A stretch of DNA of 64,000 nucleotides from Clostridium estertheticum (GCF_011065935.2 NZ_JAAMNH020000001.1:3307001-3371000), one strand, 5' to 3'. Shown: positions 26,883-36,675, numbered from the stretch's first letter. The notes: generated by a model from the letters alone, not told the origin. Program-made: numbers and translations.

Positions 26883-26973
26883 TTTATCATCTCCAAGTTA
26901 TAATATGGACGATTTATAATATTCGACGAAATTATATAATTCTCCTTTTTTTATTTTTTTCTATTCTCTATAT

Positions 26974-27699
26974 CTATTTATTAGTACAATTAAGTCTAGG
27001 TTTATTAGTATTATTCAATTCTCTATACAGCTTTTTTAAAGCTCTCTTTTCAATTCTAGACACATAAGACCTAGAAATCCCTAGAATTAATGCAATTTCT
27101 CTTTGGGTTCGAGGGTTACCATCAAGTAATCCATAACGCATTTGAATTATTATCTTTTCTCTATCCATCAAAGCTAAGTTTATCTTGCTATATAGCTTTT
27201 TAATTTGTATTTTATTTTCTACTATTTCAATAATAGAATCTTCATCACTACTTAATACATCCATAAGTGATATTTCATTTCCCTCTTTATCAATTCCAAT
27301 AGGGTCCTGTAAATACACCTCACCTTTTGTTTTTTTATTATTGCGAATAAGCATTAGTATCTCGTTTTCTATGCACCTTGCAGCATAGGTAGCAAGCCTT
27401 GTTCCCTTGCTTGTATCAAAGGAGTCAATGGCTTTAATTAGTCCTACAGTTCCAATGGATATTAGGTCATCTACATCCTTTCCTGGATAGGAATATTTTT
27501 TCACTATATGTGCTACTAGTCTTAGATTTCGTTCAACTAATATACTTTTAGCTAGTAAATCGCCTTGTTTTAACATTGTTAAATAGGATTTTTCTTCTTC
27601 TTCACTTAACGGTTGTGGAAAGGAACTACTACCAGTAATATAAGCTGTTAAAAATGTAACATTTCCAATCATATCTAATAAACAATTCATGAAAAACAC
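26974..27699 (-). CDS. sigK: Sporulation sigma factor K, uninterrupted
   Basis: Sigma-K controls late mother-cell genes. The 241-aa reading frame is intact, with a short hydrophobic pro-sequence (DMIGNVTFLTAYITGSSSFP), region 2 NLRLVAHIVKKYSYPGKDVDDLISIGTVGLIKAIDSFD and region 4 TQREIALILGISRSYVSRIEKRA. There is no skin-type insertion, unlike B. subtilis and C. difficile. The start is GTG, 7 nt behind AGGAGG. It lies between aroE and a penicillin-binding protein gene. Confidence 0.96.
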   Translation of the reverse strand: MFFMNCLLDMIGNVTFLTAYITGSSSFPQPLSEEEEKSYLTMLKQGDLLAKSILVERNLRLVAHIVKKYSYPGKDVDDLISIGTVGLIKAIDSFDTSKGTRLATYAARCIENEILMLIRNNKKTKGEVYLQDPIGIDKEGNEISLMDVLSSDEDSIIEIVENKIQIKKLYSKINLALMDREKIIIQMRYGLLDGNPRTQREIALILGISRSYVSRIEKRALKKLYRELNNTNKPRLNCTNK

Positions 27700-27787
27700 G
27701 GAGGTTCCTCCTAATAGTGCTTATTAATATAATATGATTTATTTTATTAATATTGCCTGTACATTAAAAATTTATTTTATAAAAATT

Positions 27788-29488
27788 TTAGTCAATAGCT
27801 TTAAGTGCATTAACTATTTCTTTAAATATTGGAGCAGCCGTACTCCCACCTTCTTCATCCGCTACGCCTTTTATGTTCATTTCAATATTATTCACAAATA
27901 CAACCATGGAATATTTTTTTTCATTCAAGGTAAAGAAGCCAACAAACCATCCATCTGATTTGGTTATATTATTTTCAGTATACGTAGTAGTTCCTGTTTT
28001 TCCACCTATATTCATACCTTTAATGTATGCCTGTTTTCCTGTACCTTTGTTTACTACATCCATCATATGAAGTTTAACTGTTTCTGCAGTTTCATTTTTT
28101 AATACACGAGAAGATTTAGAAGTAATTTTCTCTAAAGTTACCTTATTGTCATTTATGTATTCGTCAATTATTGTTGGCTCTACATATATTCCATTATTTA
28201 TTATAGTATTAGGAATACTAATGGCTTGTAGTGGTGTTATTCTAGCAGTCATACCAATAGCTGAATTAGTGGTATCCTCAGGCCTAGGCTTTGATAAATC
28301 CACCTCTAATTTACCATTTTGCTCCTGCTGAAAATCTAAAACTTTACTGAATAACCCTTGCTTTCTTGCATAATCATATATATTTGGAAGACCTATTATC
28401 CTACCTAATTGACCGAATGCATCATTAGAAGAATCAGACAGTGCCTCTCCAAGAGTGTATTCATATCCAATTTCATGCTTATCATGATTTTTAAATATAT
28501 TGCCTTTTACTTTAATTGTTGTATCCTTGTCTATTAAATTTAAATCTAGTCCAGCCGCCTCCACAATAACTTTAAAAATCGATCCTGCAAAATAGGCATT
28601 ACCTAAATTTGCATTAGACATATTATCATCCTTTTGTGCCATTGCTCTTATTTTTCCAGTACTACTCTCCATTAGCACAACACCAATTTGTTTATATTTT
28701 TCCTCATGAAGAATCTCTTCAACACTATCCTGAAATTCTTTATCTAAGGTAAGTTTTACATTAACATTGTTTTCAGGTTCAATAATTTTGCCTTCAGATA
28801 TTTCACCATCAACGCCTTTGATAAATCTAATTTTTGTAAATTCATTATTTTTAATTTTATTATATATTTGCATTTCTAAAGATTCATCACTTTTTACAGC
28901 AAGCGTACTAATCTCTTTTTTAGTTACAGGGTCTACTTGAGTTTTATTATATGATGTATTTATTAATACATTTTCTATTTTCCAGTACCTGTCATTTATT
29001 ACTTCATTAGCGGCAAAAGTATAAAAACCCTTTACACCTTTGATACCCTTAAGCTTATCAAAAGTGTCTGAGTCAATTTTATATCTTATTTTCTGACCAT
29101 TACCACTACCTTTTATTTTATCTAAATCATAATTGCTATTATAATTTCTTAAAGTAAAAGTTAAGGATTCCAAATCATATTTGCTAGTGTATTCGTTAAA
29201 TCTTAAATAATCTACTGGATCAATAATTGCGTAATAGTTCACAACATACCCTAAAAGAGGTTTATTATTACAATCTGTTAAATTATATTTAAGACCATAT
29301 TTTTCCTCTATTGTATATTGTGCATCAGCCATAGTTTTAAGGGATTCAGCTTTAAAATACATGTAATTTGTAATTTTCCAAATCAAAAAACAAAATAATA
29401 AGATAAATATACTCATTAACATCCAAGTTCTTTTTTGAAGTTCTCTCCTTTGATTCGAATCTCCGAATATACTATTTCGTCTATACAT
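27788..29488 (-). CDS. Class B penicillin-binding protein (D,D-transpeptidase)
   Basis: The 566-aa protein has a short cytoplasmic N-terminus, one membrane anchor (residues about 22-40), a dimerisation region and a transpeptidase domain. Active-site motifs are SIFK at 303-306 (catalytic Ser303), SSN at 353-355 and KTG in GGKTGTTTY near residue 495. It crosslinks peptidoglycan peptides outside the membrane. The N-terminal part is shorter than in housekeeping PBP2 proteins and no PASTA domain is present. Being next to sigK hints at a role in sporulation, but its position fits a growth role equally well. Confidence 0.87.
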   Translation of the reverse strand: MYRRNSIFGDSNQRRELQKRTWMLMSIFILLFCFLIWKITNYMYFKAESLKTMADAQYTIEEKYGLKYNLTDCNNKPLLGYVVNYYAIIDPVDYLRFNEYTSKYDLESLTFTLRNYNSNYDLDKIKGSGNGQKIRYKIDSDTFDKLKGIKGVKGFYTFAANEVINDRYWKIENVLINTSYNKTQVDPVTKKEISTLAVKSDESLEMQIYNKIKNNEFTKIRFIKGVDGEISEGKIIEPENNVNVKLTLDKEFQDSVEEILHEEKYKQIGVVLMESSTGKIRAMAQKDDNMSNANLGNAYFAGSIFKVIVEAAGLDLNLIDKDTTIKVKGNIFKNHDKHEIGYEYTLGEALSDSSNDAFGQLGRIIGLPNIYDYARKQGLFSKVLDFQQEQNGKLEVDLSKPRPEDTTNSAIGMTARITPLQAISIPNTIINNGIYVEPTIIDEYINDNKVTLEKITSKSSRVLKNETAETVKLHMMDVVNKGTGKQAYIKGMNIGGKTGTTTYTENNITKSDGWFVGFFTLNEKKYSMVVFVNNIEMNIKGVADEEGGSTAAPIFKEIVNALKAID

Positions 29489-29548
29489 AAAAACACCTCA
29501 CTTAGCCTAATTCTAGCCTTAAATGAGATGTTCTATACTTAATAATAG

Positions 29549-30184
29549 CTATTCTTGTGTTACCTGCTTCTGAAGTGTCTGCCTTATATTTGAAGTAATG
29601 ATATCTATAGCTACTTTATTATGTCCGCCTTCAGGTATAATAATATCCGCATGCCTTTTAGTAGGTTCAGTGAATTGTTCATGCATTGGTTTAACAACAT
29701 TTAAATATTGCTTTATAACAGAATCTGTTGTTCTACCTCTCTCATTAATATCCCTCACCAGTCTTCTTATAAACCTGACGTCAGCATCCGTATCTACGTA
29801 TATTTTAATATCAAGCATGTCTCTAAGAACTTTTTCCGAAAGTACAAGAATTCCTTCAACTATAATAATTTCCTTTGGCTGAACAGAAACTGTTTCATGC
29901 ATTCTGTTATGTATTTCAAAATTATATATAGGCTTTTCAATAGCCTGTCCTTCTAAAAGAAGATTAAGATGCTCAACTAAAAGTGAAGTATCAAAAGCAT
30001 CTGGATGATCATAGTTTGTTTTTATCCTTTCTTCAAAAGAAAGATTACTTTGATCCTTATAATAAGAATCTTGTTCAAGCATTGCAATACATGTATCATC
30101 AAACTGTTTATAAATCTCTCTTGCAATGGTGCTTTTCCCGGATCCCGTTCCTCCAGTTATTCCTATTGAAATCGGACGATGCAT
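29549..30184 (-). CDS. udk: Uridine kinase
   Basis: Udk phosphorylates uridine and cytidine for pyrimidine salvage. The P-loop is GITGGTGSGKSTIAREI at the N-terminus, followed by MLEQDSYYKDQSNL, YDHPDAFD and IIVEGILVL. I start at ATG 30184 (211 aa, the usual size), 7 nt behind AAGGAGG. The start overlaps the stop of the U32 gene, so the two are translationally coupled. The trmR-U32-udk order is the same as in B. subtilis. Confidence 0.97.
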   Translation of the reverse strand: MHRPISIGITGGTGSGKSTIAREIYKQFDDTCIAMLEQDSYYKDQSNLSFEERIKTNYDHPDAFDTSLLVEHLNLLLEGQAIEKPIYNFEIHNRMHETVSVQPKEIIIVEGILVLSEKVLRDMLDIKIYVDTDADVRFIRRLVRDINERGRTTDSVIKQYLNVVKPMHEQFTEPTKRHADIIIPEGGHNKVAIDIITSNIRQTLQKQVTQE

Positions 30185-31407
30185 TATTTTTCCTCCTTGC
30201 ATTTTATAAGTATATCATTTTCGCGGAGTTTTTCCACAACATTTACAGTAAATAACATCTGAGCAATTGGAGCAGATGATATGTTCTCTCCTTTAGAATT
30301 TCTCATTTCATTAAGCACAATTAGTACATTATCCCCTATAGGTCTTAGTACTTCAACAGAGTCACCTTGGAATACTTTATTTCGTTGCTCTATTACTGCA
30401 ATATTAGTCTCTTCATTATATTCCCGTACAATTCCTACAATATCATAATCTCTAATATAAGAAGAGGATTCATATATCTGTTTGTTTGGATCTCCAAAAT
30501 AAAATCCAGTATAATATTGTCTGTGGCTCGGCTTTAGGAGATTATCCATCCATTTTTGCTGAAACTCATAATTTACTGAATCCTCTATATAAGCATCCAC
30601 AGCCTCTCTATATGATTTACATACAGAAGCGACATAATATGAGCTTTTCATTCTTCCTTCTATTTTAAAGGACATTATACCTGATTCCATAAGTTCTGGT
30701 ATATGTTCTATCATGCATAAGTCCTTTGAATTCATTATATAAGTACCTTTATCATCTTCAATTACAGGAAAATATTCTCCATCTCTTTTTTCTTCCATTA
30801 AGAAATATTTATATCTACATGGTTGGGCGCATTGTCCCCTATTAGCATCTCTACCCGTCATATAATTAGACATTAGACATCTTCCAGAATAGGACATACA
30901 CATAGATCCATGAACGAATGCTTCAAGTTCACAAGTATCCGGTAATTTTTCTCTAATTTCTTTAATTTCTTCTAGGGATAATTCTCTTGCAAGAACAATT
31001 CTTTTTACCCCTTGTTTATGCCAAAAAATAGCTGATTTATAGTTTACATTGTTAGATTGAGTGCTTAGGTGAATTTCTAAATTTGGCACAACTTCTCTAG
31101 CCGTCATAATAATTCCTGGGTCAGATACAATTATAGCATCTGCACCTAGTTCATATACCTCTTTTAGGTACTCCTCAAGGCCATCTAAATCCTCATTGTG
31201 AGGTATTACATTTAATGTAACATATACCTTTTTTCCTCTTAAATGCGCATACTCTATACCTTCTTTTAATTGATCATTACTAAAATTATCTGCAAAAGCT
31301 CTTAAATTTAATTTACTTCCACCTAAATAAACTGCATCTGCACCAAAATTTATAGCTGCTTTTAATTTTTCTAAATTTCCTGCAGGTGCTAGTATTTCTG
31401 GTTTCAT
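30184..31407 (-). CDS. U32 family protein, probable tRNA 5-hydroxyuridine synthase TrhP
   Basis: The N-terminus PEILAPAGNLEKLKAAINFGADAVYLGG and the cysteine-rich segment FVHGSMCMSYSGRCLMSNY with RGQCAQPCRYKYF are U32 hallmarks. In B. subtilis the homologues YrrN and YrrO (TrhP) make 5-hydroxyuridine at wobble position 34, which TrmR then methylates. The trmR homologue is directly upstream here, so the same role is likely. B. subtilis has two adjacent U32 genes, and only one is present here. ATG 31407 (407 aa) is 10 nt behind AAGGAGG, while the ATG at 31416 is too close to it. Confidence 0.85.
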   Translation of the reverse strand: MKPEILAPAGNLEKLKAAINFGADAVYLGGSKLNLRAFADNFSNDQLKEGIEYAHLRGKKVYVTLNVIPHNEDLDGLEEYLKEVYELGADAIIVSDPGIIMTAREVVPNLEIHLSTQSNNVNYKSAIFWHKQGVKRIVLARELSLEEIKEIREKLPDTCELEAFVHGSMCMSYSGRCLMSNYMTGRDANRGQCAQPCRYKYFLMEEKRDGEYFPVIEDDKGTYIMNSKDLCMIEHIPELMESGIMSFKIEGRMKSSYYVASVCKSYREAVDAYIEDSVNYEFQQKWMDNLLKPSHRQYYTGFYFGDPNKQIYESSSYIRDYDIVGIVREYNEETNIAVIEQRNKVFQGDSVEVLRPIGDNVLIVLNEMRNSKGENISSAPIAQMLFTVNVVEKLRENDILIKCKEEK

Positions 31408-31412
31408 TGGCT

Positions 31413-32081
31413 TCATTCCTCCTTGCTACTTTCTGCACATTTTCTTACCGTAACGGAGATGCCATCTCCCATTGGTATTACAGAAGTTATAAGTTCATCA
31501 TTATTAGATACTAATTCTAAATAGCTTTTCATACGTTTTATTATAGTGACTTTTCTACGTGTTGCAAGATCTTTTGATGCAACCATTCCTCTGAAAAGAA
31601 CATTATCAGCAATAAGAACTCCATGCTTTTTCAGAAGCCTAAGGCAATGCGGAAGAAAATGATTATAGTGTGCTTTACCTGCATCCATAAAAATCATATC
31701 ATATTCATCCACAAGATTTTCTAAAATTTCTAGACAGTCTCCTTGTAGAATAGTGATTTCATTTTGTAATCCGTATTTTTTTATATTAGCCTTTGCAAGC
31801 TCTATCATTTTTTCATCTCTTTCAATAGTGGTTATTTCACACAAACCACCAAGAGTTAAATTCATTAAAATAGCAGAATATCCTATGGCCGTACCTAGTT
31901 CCAATATCTTTTTAGGTCTATTCATAGTTACCATTAGCTCTAAAAATTTAGCAGTTTCTTTTTGAACTATAGGAACTCTATGCTCTAGAGCGAAATTTTC
32001 TAAATCTTCTAAAGTGCCAGTATTACCTGGAATCAACTCTCTTAAATATTGTTCCATATAATCATGTGTTATCCCACTCAT
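31413..32081 (-). CDS. trmR: tRNA 5-hydroxyuridine methyltransferase
   Basis: The 222-aa SAM-dependent O-methyltransferase has motif I ILELGTAIGYSAILM, the acidic post-I residues in TIERDEKMIELAKANI, and the metal-binding signature MIFMDAGKAHYNHFLP with LIADNVLFRGMV. It belongs to the family of B. subtilis YrrM (TrmR), which makes 5-methoxyuridine in tRNA. The neighbouring U32 gene provides the preceding hydroxylation step. GGAGGG precedes the ATG. Confidence 0.88.
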   Translation of the reverse strand: MSGITHDYMEQYLRELIPGNTGTLEDLENFALEHRVPIVQKETAKFLELMVTMNRPKKILELGTAIGYSAILMNLTLGGLCEITTIERDEKMIELAKANIKKYGLQNEITILQGDCLEILENLVDEYDMIFMDAGKAHYNHFLPHCLRLLKKHGVLIADNVLFRGMVASKDLATRRKVTIIKRMKSYLELVSNNDELITSVIPMGDGISVTVRKCAESSKEE

Positions 32082-32105
32082 TTAATTCCCTCCAAAAATT
32101 AATTA

Positions 32106-32163
32106 AGGCACATGAAAATAAATAACAAGTCAAAGCTGTTAGTCTATTTATTTTCATGTGCCT
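32106..32163. repeat. Palindromic element B behind mltG
   Basis: Perfect 19-bp arms (32106-32124 and 32145-32163) enclose a 20-nt loop. The left arm GGCACATGAAAATAAATA runs into ACAAGTCA, the family core. It starts 12 nt after the mltG stop and separates mltG from trmR, so it may be a 3'-end element. Confidence 0.75.
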
Positions 32164-32174
32164 AACACAGTTAA

Positions 32175-33173
32175 TTAAAATCCTTGTGTTACAGCTTTAA
32201 CTTTTAAAAATTCATTATAGTCATTTGAAAAAAAATGTTTTCCATTATTATCTAAAACAAAGTATAAATAATTTGTTTTAGCAGGAGATAGTACTGCTTT
32301 AATAGAGGCTTTTCCAGGGCTACATATTGGTCCCACAGGAAGGCCTTCTACCTTGTATGTATTATAAGGCGATTTAACTTCTAAATCCCTATTATACAGT
32401 TTTTCTTTATGTTTACCTATTGAATATAAAACAGTTGCACAAGATTGCAGTTTCATATTTTTATCTAATCTATTATAAAAAACAGATGCTACTTTATTTC
32501 GTTCACGTGAATCACTAGTTTCTCGTTCAACAATAGATGACATTATTATTATATCATCTAATTTTTTCATATCTATAGGTTTTTCTTTATTTAGTTCATT
32601 TATAGTGCTATAAAATTTATCCACCATCAGTTTTATTATTACCTGCCCACTCATACCAGCTTTAAGCTCATATGTAGCTGGAAAAAGAAAACCTTCCAAG
32701 TTAAAATCTCGGTTTTTATTTTCATGTATATAAGTTGGTAGCTTATAATTTTTACAACTCTCCATAAATATTTCACTATCTATTATGCCTTTTTCTTGTA
32801 ATGCCTTTGCAATTTCCTTTATATCAAAGCCCTCAGGTATAGTTACTTTAATAATATCTTCCTCATTTCCTAGAGTTGATAAAATGGTTATAAGCTCATC
32901 AACTGTAGCATCTTTTGGAATAAAGAACTTTCCTGAGTGTATATTGGATTTGACTCCATTTTTCTTGATATAAAACTTTATAATACTTGAGTTTTTTATA
33001 GCCCCATTTTGGTTTAAATCATCTAGTATACTATATAGAGTGTCACCATCTTTAACATTAACATGGATCTCTTCGCTAGTTACAATAGGATGTTGTATTA
33101 TTTTCTTATACTGAAAAATACCAGCTAATACACAAACTATTAAAACCCCAATTAATAGCCCTATCTTTTTCAT
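32175..33173 (-). CDS. mltG: Endolytic murein transglycosylase MltG
   Basis: MltG cuts nascent glycan strands near the membrane. The 332-aa protein has an N-terminal membrane anchor (residues 4-20), a LysM-like region (VNVKDGDTLYSILDDLN) and the YceG catalytic domain. The catalytic glutamate lies in IMSSIVERETSDSRERNKVASVF. LQSCATVLYSIGK, SPYNTYKVEGLPVGPICSPG and ALSPAKTNYLYFV follow. It is conserved next to trmR in B. subtilis (yrrL). GGGGAGG precedes the ATG. Confidence 0.95.
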   Translation of the reverse strand: MKKIGLLIGVLIVCVLAGIFQYKKIIQHPIVTSEEIHVNVKDGDTLYSILDDLNQNGAIKNSSIIKFYIKKNGVKSNIHSGKFFIPKDATVDELITILSTLGNEEDIIKVTIPEGFDIKEIAKALQEKGIIDSEIFMESCKNYKLPTYIHENKNRDFNLEGFLFPATYELKAGMSGQVIIKLMVDKFYSTINELNKEKPIDMKKLDDIIIMSSIVERETSDSRERNKVASVFYNRLDKNMKLQSCATVLYSIGKHKEKLYNRDLEVKSPYNTYKVEGLPVGPICSPGKASIKAVLSPAKTNYLYFVLDNNGKHFFSNDYNEFLKVKAVTQGF

Positions 33174-33194
33174 TAAACCTCCCCGTAATTCTAA

Positions 33195-35024
33195 CTATTT
33201 ATTTGATTTACTACTTGCTCTTTTTCTTTCTCCTGAGTCTAATATTCTTTTTCTCATTCTAATGTTTAGAGGAGTAATTTCAACTAACTCATCATTAGCT
33301 ACAAATTCTAAGCACTGCTCTAGTGTCATAGGTCTTAGCGGAGTTAGTTTTAGTGCATCATCTGCTCCTGAAGATCTAGTGTTTGTTAACTGTTTCTTTC
33401 TACATACATTTACTTCTATATCTCCAGCTCTTGCACATTCCCCTGCAACCATTCCTGCATATACAGGAATTCCTGCTGGTATGAATAGAGTTCCTCTTTC
33501 TTGAGCATTGTATAATCCGTAAGTTACTGATTCTCCGCCTTCAAATACAATTAGTGAACCTCTACTTCTATCTGGAATTTCTCCTCTATACTTATCGTAA
33601 CCATCTAGAACGTGATTCATAATACCATTACCTTTAGTATCAGTCATAAGTTCACTTCTAAAGCCAATTAATCCTCTTGATGGTACTTTAAATTCTAATC
33701 TAGTGTATCCATTTATAGCAGAAGTCATATTAACCATCTCTGCTTTTCTAGGTCCCATTTTTTCCATTACTACGCCCATAAATTCTTCTGGCACGTCAAT
33801 TGTAAGGTGCTCAATTGGCTCTGTTTTATGGCCATTTTCCTCTTTATATATAACATTTGCCTTTGACACTTGGAATTCATATCCTTCACGTCTCATAGTT
33901 TCAATTAGAACTGAAAGATGAAGTTCTCCTCTTCCACTTACTTCAAAACCATCTGCGTCTTCAGTTTCTTCTACTCTTAAACTAACATTAGTTTCAAGTT
34001 CTTTCATAAGTCTATCTCTTATGTGTCTTGATGTAACATAAGTTCCTTCTTGGCCTGCAAAAGGAGAATTATTAACCATGAAATTCATAGTTAGTGTAGG
34101 CTCATCAATTTCAACGAATGGAAGTGCTTCTGGTTCATTAATATCAGCTATTGTTTCTCCAATGTTAATGTCTGGAATACCAGAAACTGCTACGATATCA
34201 CCAAGCATTGCTTCTTCAGTTTCTTCTCTTTTAAGACCATTGTAAACGAACAGCGCTGAAACTTTAACATTGTTTATTGTGCCATCTTTTCTTATAAGTG
34301 CTATTTGTTGATTTCTTTTTATTGATCCTCTTTCAACTTTTCCTATTCCAATTTTTCCAACATACTCATTATAATCAATAGTTGAAATAAGCATTTGAAG
34401 TGGCATATCTAAATATCCTTCTGGTGCTTTTACATTCTTTACTATAGAATCAAATAATGGTTCCATGTTGTCACTTACATCATCAACTTCCAATTTAGCA
34501 AACCCTTCTCTAGCAGAAGCATATACCACTGCAAAGTCTAATTGTTCATCATCTGCTCCAAGTTCAACAAATAGGTCAAAGACTTCATCAAGTACATCTG
34601 TAGGACGAGCATCTTTTCTATCTATTTTGTTTATAACAACGATAGGTTTAAGATTTAATTCTAATGCTTTTTTCAAAACAAATTTAGTTTGTGGCATTGG
34701 ACCTTCATATGCATCAACTACAAGAAGTACACTATCAACCATCTTAAGTACTCGTTCAACTTCTCCGCCAAAGTCAGCGTGGCCTGGAGTATCAACTATA
34801 TTTATTTTAATTCCATTATGCATTACTGCTGTATTCTTAGAAAGAATTGTTATTCCTCTTTCTTTTTCTAAATCATTAGAGTCCATTACTCTCTCTTGTA
34901 CTCTTTCATTTTCTCTAAAAACATGGCTTTGTTTAAGTAGACAATCCACCAGGGTAGTCTTGCCGTGATCTACGTGCGCAATTATTGCTATATTTCTAAC
35001 ATCATTTCTTGTAAATAAATTCAT
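33195..35024 (-). CDS. typA: Ribosome-associated GTPase TypA/BipA
   Basis: TypA is an EF-G-like GTPase involved in ribosome assembly and stress growth. G1 is IAHVDHGKTTLVD, the switch region holds RGITILSKNT, G3 is DTPGHADFGGEVERV and G4 is NKIDRKDA. The C-terminal domain has RGLIGFRSELMTDTKGNGIMNH. I start at ATG 35024 (609 aa, the family length), 7 nt behind GGAGG. Upstream frame extension to 35090 has no start support. It lies between mltG and fur. Confidence 0.96.
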   Translation of the reverse strand: MNLFTRNDVRNIAIIAHVDHGKTTLVDCLLKQSHVFRENERVQERVMDSNDLEKERGITILSKNTAVMHNGIKINIVDTPGHADFGGEVERVLKMVDSVLLVVDAYEGPMPQTKFVLKKALELNLKPIVVINKIDRKDARPTDVLDEVFDLFVELGADDEQLDFAVVYASAREGFAKLEVDDVSDNMEPLFDSIVKNVKAPEGYLDMPLQMLISTIDYNEYVGKIGIGKVERGSIKRNQQIALIRKDGTINNVKVSALFVYNGLKREETEEAMLGDIVAVSGIPDINIGETIADINEPEALPFVEIDEPTLTMNFMVNNSPFAGQEGTYVTSRHIRDRLMKELETNVSLRVEETEDADGFEVSGRGELHLSVLIETMRREGYEFQVSKANVIYKEENGHKTEPIEHLTIDVPEEFMGVVMEKMGPRKAEMVNMTSAINGYTRLEFKVPSRGLIGFRSELMTDTKGNGIMNHVLDGYDKYRGEIPDRSRGSLIVFEGGESVTYGLYNAQERGTLFIPAGIPVYAGMVAGECARAGDIEVNVCRKKQLTNTRSSGADDALKLTPLRPMTLEQCLEFVANDELVEITPLNIRMRKRILDSGERKRASSKSNK

Positions 35025-35074
35025 ATTAATCCTCCAATTTTTTTTTCGTAAGTTTACACATTTTCTACAAACAA

Positions 35075-35104
35075 AAATTGGATACGTCATGAAGTATCCA
35101 ATTT
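35075..35104 (-). terminator. Terminator between fur and typA
   Basis: An 11-bp perfect stem (AAATTGGATAC/GTATCCAATTT) and 8-nt loop is followed on the minus strand by TTTTTGTTTG. It is 170 nt behind the fur stop and 50 nt ahead of typA, so it either ends fur transcription or acts in the typA leader. Confidence 0.7.
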
Positions 35105-35274
35105 CCGCATTACTATACTTATTCTAATATTATCTTGCAAAAAAGTCAACTAGGTCTATTATACATTATTACCAAAAGATAAGTCTACCCCAATTGCATT
35201 ATTTATTAGTAATATCATTGTATTTCTCTTATCTTTTAATGAAAGAATTTTCTGAAAAAACTAAATACTTTATA

Positions 35275-35727
35275 TTATTTATCTAAGCATTTATCACAAA
35301 CACCATAGAATTTTAAACTATGATCTTCAACTTTAAAATTGTATTTTTTTTCAACAATTGTTTCTAATTCATCAAGCAAATCTCCCTGTACCTCTAATAC
35401 TTTGCCACAGCGATTGCATATTAAGTGATGGTGTTGATGGTTCTCATCTTCATGGATAAGTTCGTATCTACTGCATCCATCATCTAAATCTAGCTTTCGA
35501 ATTACATTCATTTCTTCTAAAAGTTGAATTGTTCTATAAACAGTGGCAAGCCCTATTTCTGGGCAGTCAGATTTAACCAAGTCGTATAGTTCTTCCGCAG
35601 TGAGATGGCTACCTTCACTCTTAATTATTCCGTTTAAAATAGCTCTTCTCTGCGGAGTAAGCTTATATCCCTCTTGTTTTAAGGTTTCTTTTAAACTCTC
35701 AATTGTTTCTGGAGATAAATTTGACAT
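35275..35727 (-). CDS. fur: Fur-family metalloregulator
   Basis: The 150-aa protein has a winged-helix N-terminus (YKLTPQRRAILNGIIKSEGSHLTAEELYDLVK and GLATVYRTIQLLEEM). The dimerisation domain has the metal-site stretch HHHLICNRCGKVLEV and a second CxxC in GVCDKC, giving a structural zinc site. It most resembles ferric uptake regulators, though PerR-type or other metal specificity cannot be excluded. A partial Fur-box-like sequence lies upstream, suggesting autoregulation. GAGGGG precedes the ATG. Confidence 0.88.
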   Translation of the reverse strand: MSNLSPETIESLKETLKQEGYKLTPQRRAILNGIIKSEGSHLTAEELYDLVKSDCPEIGLATVYRTIQLLEEMNVIRKLDLDDGCSRYELIHEDENHQHHHLICNRCGKVLEVQGDLLDELETIVEKKYNFKVEDHSLKFYGVCDKCLDK

Positions 35728-35822
35728 ATATGTACCCCTCTTCCACGAATATCATTTGACAAAGCACAATAAAATATATTTACTATAGTACTATTTTAAT
35801 ACTTTATTATAATATTGTCAAT

Positions 35823-35835
35823 TGATAATCATTTA
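35823..35835. promoter_or_regulatory. Partial Fur-box-like sequence upstream of fur
   Basis: TTGATAATCATTT contains ten consecutive bases of the 19-bp Fur consensus (GATAATCATT), but the outer arms do not match. It lies about 100 bp upstream of fur in the promoter region, so autoregulation is possible but weakly supported. Confidence 0.3.
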
Positions 35836-35880
35836 GTTTCAAGAAAACAGGCAAACTGACATAAAATCAATCAAAAGTGT

Positions 35881-36138
35881 TTAATCTTCCTCAGAAAAAA
35901 TTGTTTCGTAAGCTTCAGAAATCATTTCAAACTCTTCATCATCTTCTATTGTTACTAAAATATCGTCACCCTCTGCATCCTTATCAATTCTTAATGCTAT
36001 TGCATCAATATCCTCTTCGCCAGTTGGTGCAACTATAAGATATTCCCTATCTTCAATGTCTAATTTAGTTAGTACATCAAATTCTATTTCATTACCCTCT
36101 TCGTCATTTAATAATATAGTTTCAACATTGTTATCCAT
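35881..36138 (-). CDS. DUF1292 family protein (YrzB-like)
   Basis: This is an 85-aa, highly acidic protein (ETILLNDEEGNEIEFDVLTKLDIEDREYLIVAP, then DDILVTIEDDEEFEMISEAYE). DUF1292 proteins occur beside ruvX and ireB throughout Firmicutes, but no function is known to me. I choose the ATG at 36138, behind GGGAG, over an in-frame TTG further upstream that lies before this site. Gene order ireB-ruvX-yrzB is the same as in B. subtilis. Confidence 0.88.
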   Translation of the reverse strand: MDNNVETILLNDEEGNEIEFDVLTKLDIEDREYLIVAPTGEEDIDAIALRIDKDAEGDDILVTIEDDEEFEMISEAYETIFSEED

Positions 36139-36207
36139 TTTATTTTCTCCCTTCAATTATATAATTATTATTTTAATTTCAATTACATATTATGTGATTG
36201 AAATAGA

Positions 36208-36627
36208 TTATAGACGTGTGCCTAAACTATCTAAATATCCTTGCAAAATGAATGTAGCTGCAATTTTATCTACAATTTTTTTCCTTTTAGACCTAGTTAA
36301 ATCACCCTCTAGCATTACTCTATTTGCGGCTACTGTACTTAATCTCTCATCCCACATTTTTATTGGTAAATCCAAGGTTTCGCAAAGTGCATCACAAAAG
36401 CGTTGAACTTTTTCTCCTTGTGGTCCTATAGTTCCATTCATGTTTTTAGGAAGCCCTGAAACAATAGTTTCTACATTGTATTCCTTGCATATTTTAGCAA
36501 TTTCTACAATATCTAAAACTATACTTTTCCTTTTGATGGTTGTGATTCCTTGTGCTGTTAATCCTAATGGATCACATACAGCTACTCCTATTGTTCTATC
36601 TCCAATATCTAACCCTAATACTCTCAT
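36208..36627 (-). CDS. ruvX: Putative pre-16S rRNA nuclease / Holliday-junction resolvase family RuvX (YqgF)
   Basis: The 139-aa RNase H-like protein has MRVLGLDIGDRTIGVAVCDPLG, VSGLPKNMNGTIGPQGEKV and WDERLSTVAANRVM, which hold the acidic metal-binding residues of YqgF. E. coli YqgF helps process the 5' end of 16S rRNA, and other members resolve Holliday junctions. It sits between ireB and yrzB, the conserved Firmicutes order. AAAGGAG precedes the ATG. Confidence 0.95.
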   Translation of the reverse strand: MRVLGLDIGDRTIGVAVCDPLGLTAQGITTIKRKSIVLDIVEIAKICKEYNVETIVSGLPKNMNGTIGPQGEKVQRFCDALCETLDLPIKMWDERLSTVAANRVMLEGDLTRSKRKKIVDKIAATFILQGYLDSLGTRL

Positions 36628-36675
36628 TCACATACTCCTTTAATAATAGCTTAATTAATCTATGGCATTACCATT

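Noticed and set aside
26974..27699. skin-type insertion in sigK
   Set aside because: The reading frame is continuous from pro-sequence to region 4.2, with no recombinase gene.
34465..34968. 167-codon open frame on the plus strand opposite typA
   Set aside because: It is antisense to a highly conserved GTPase, rich in Ser/Thr as expected from mirror codons, and has no ribosome site.
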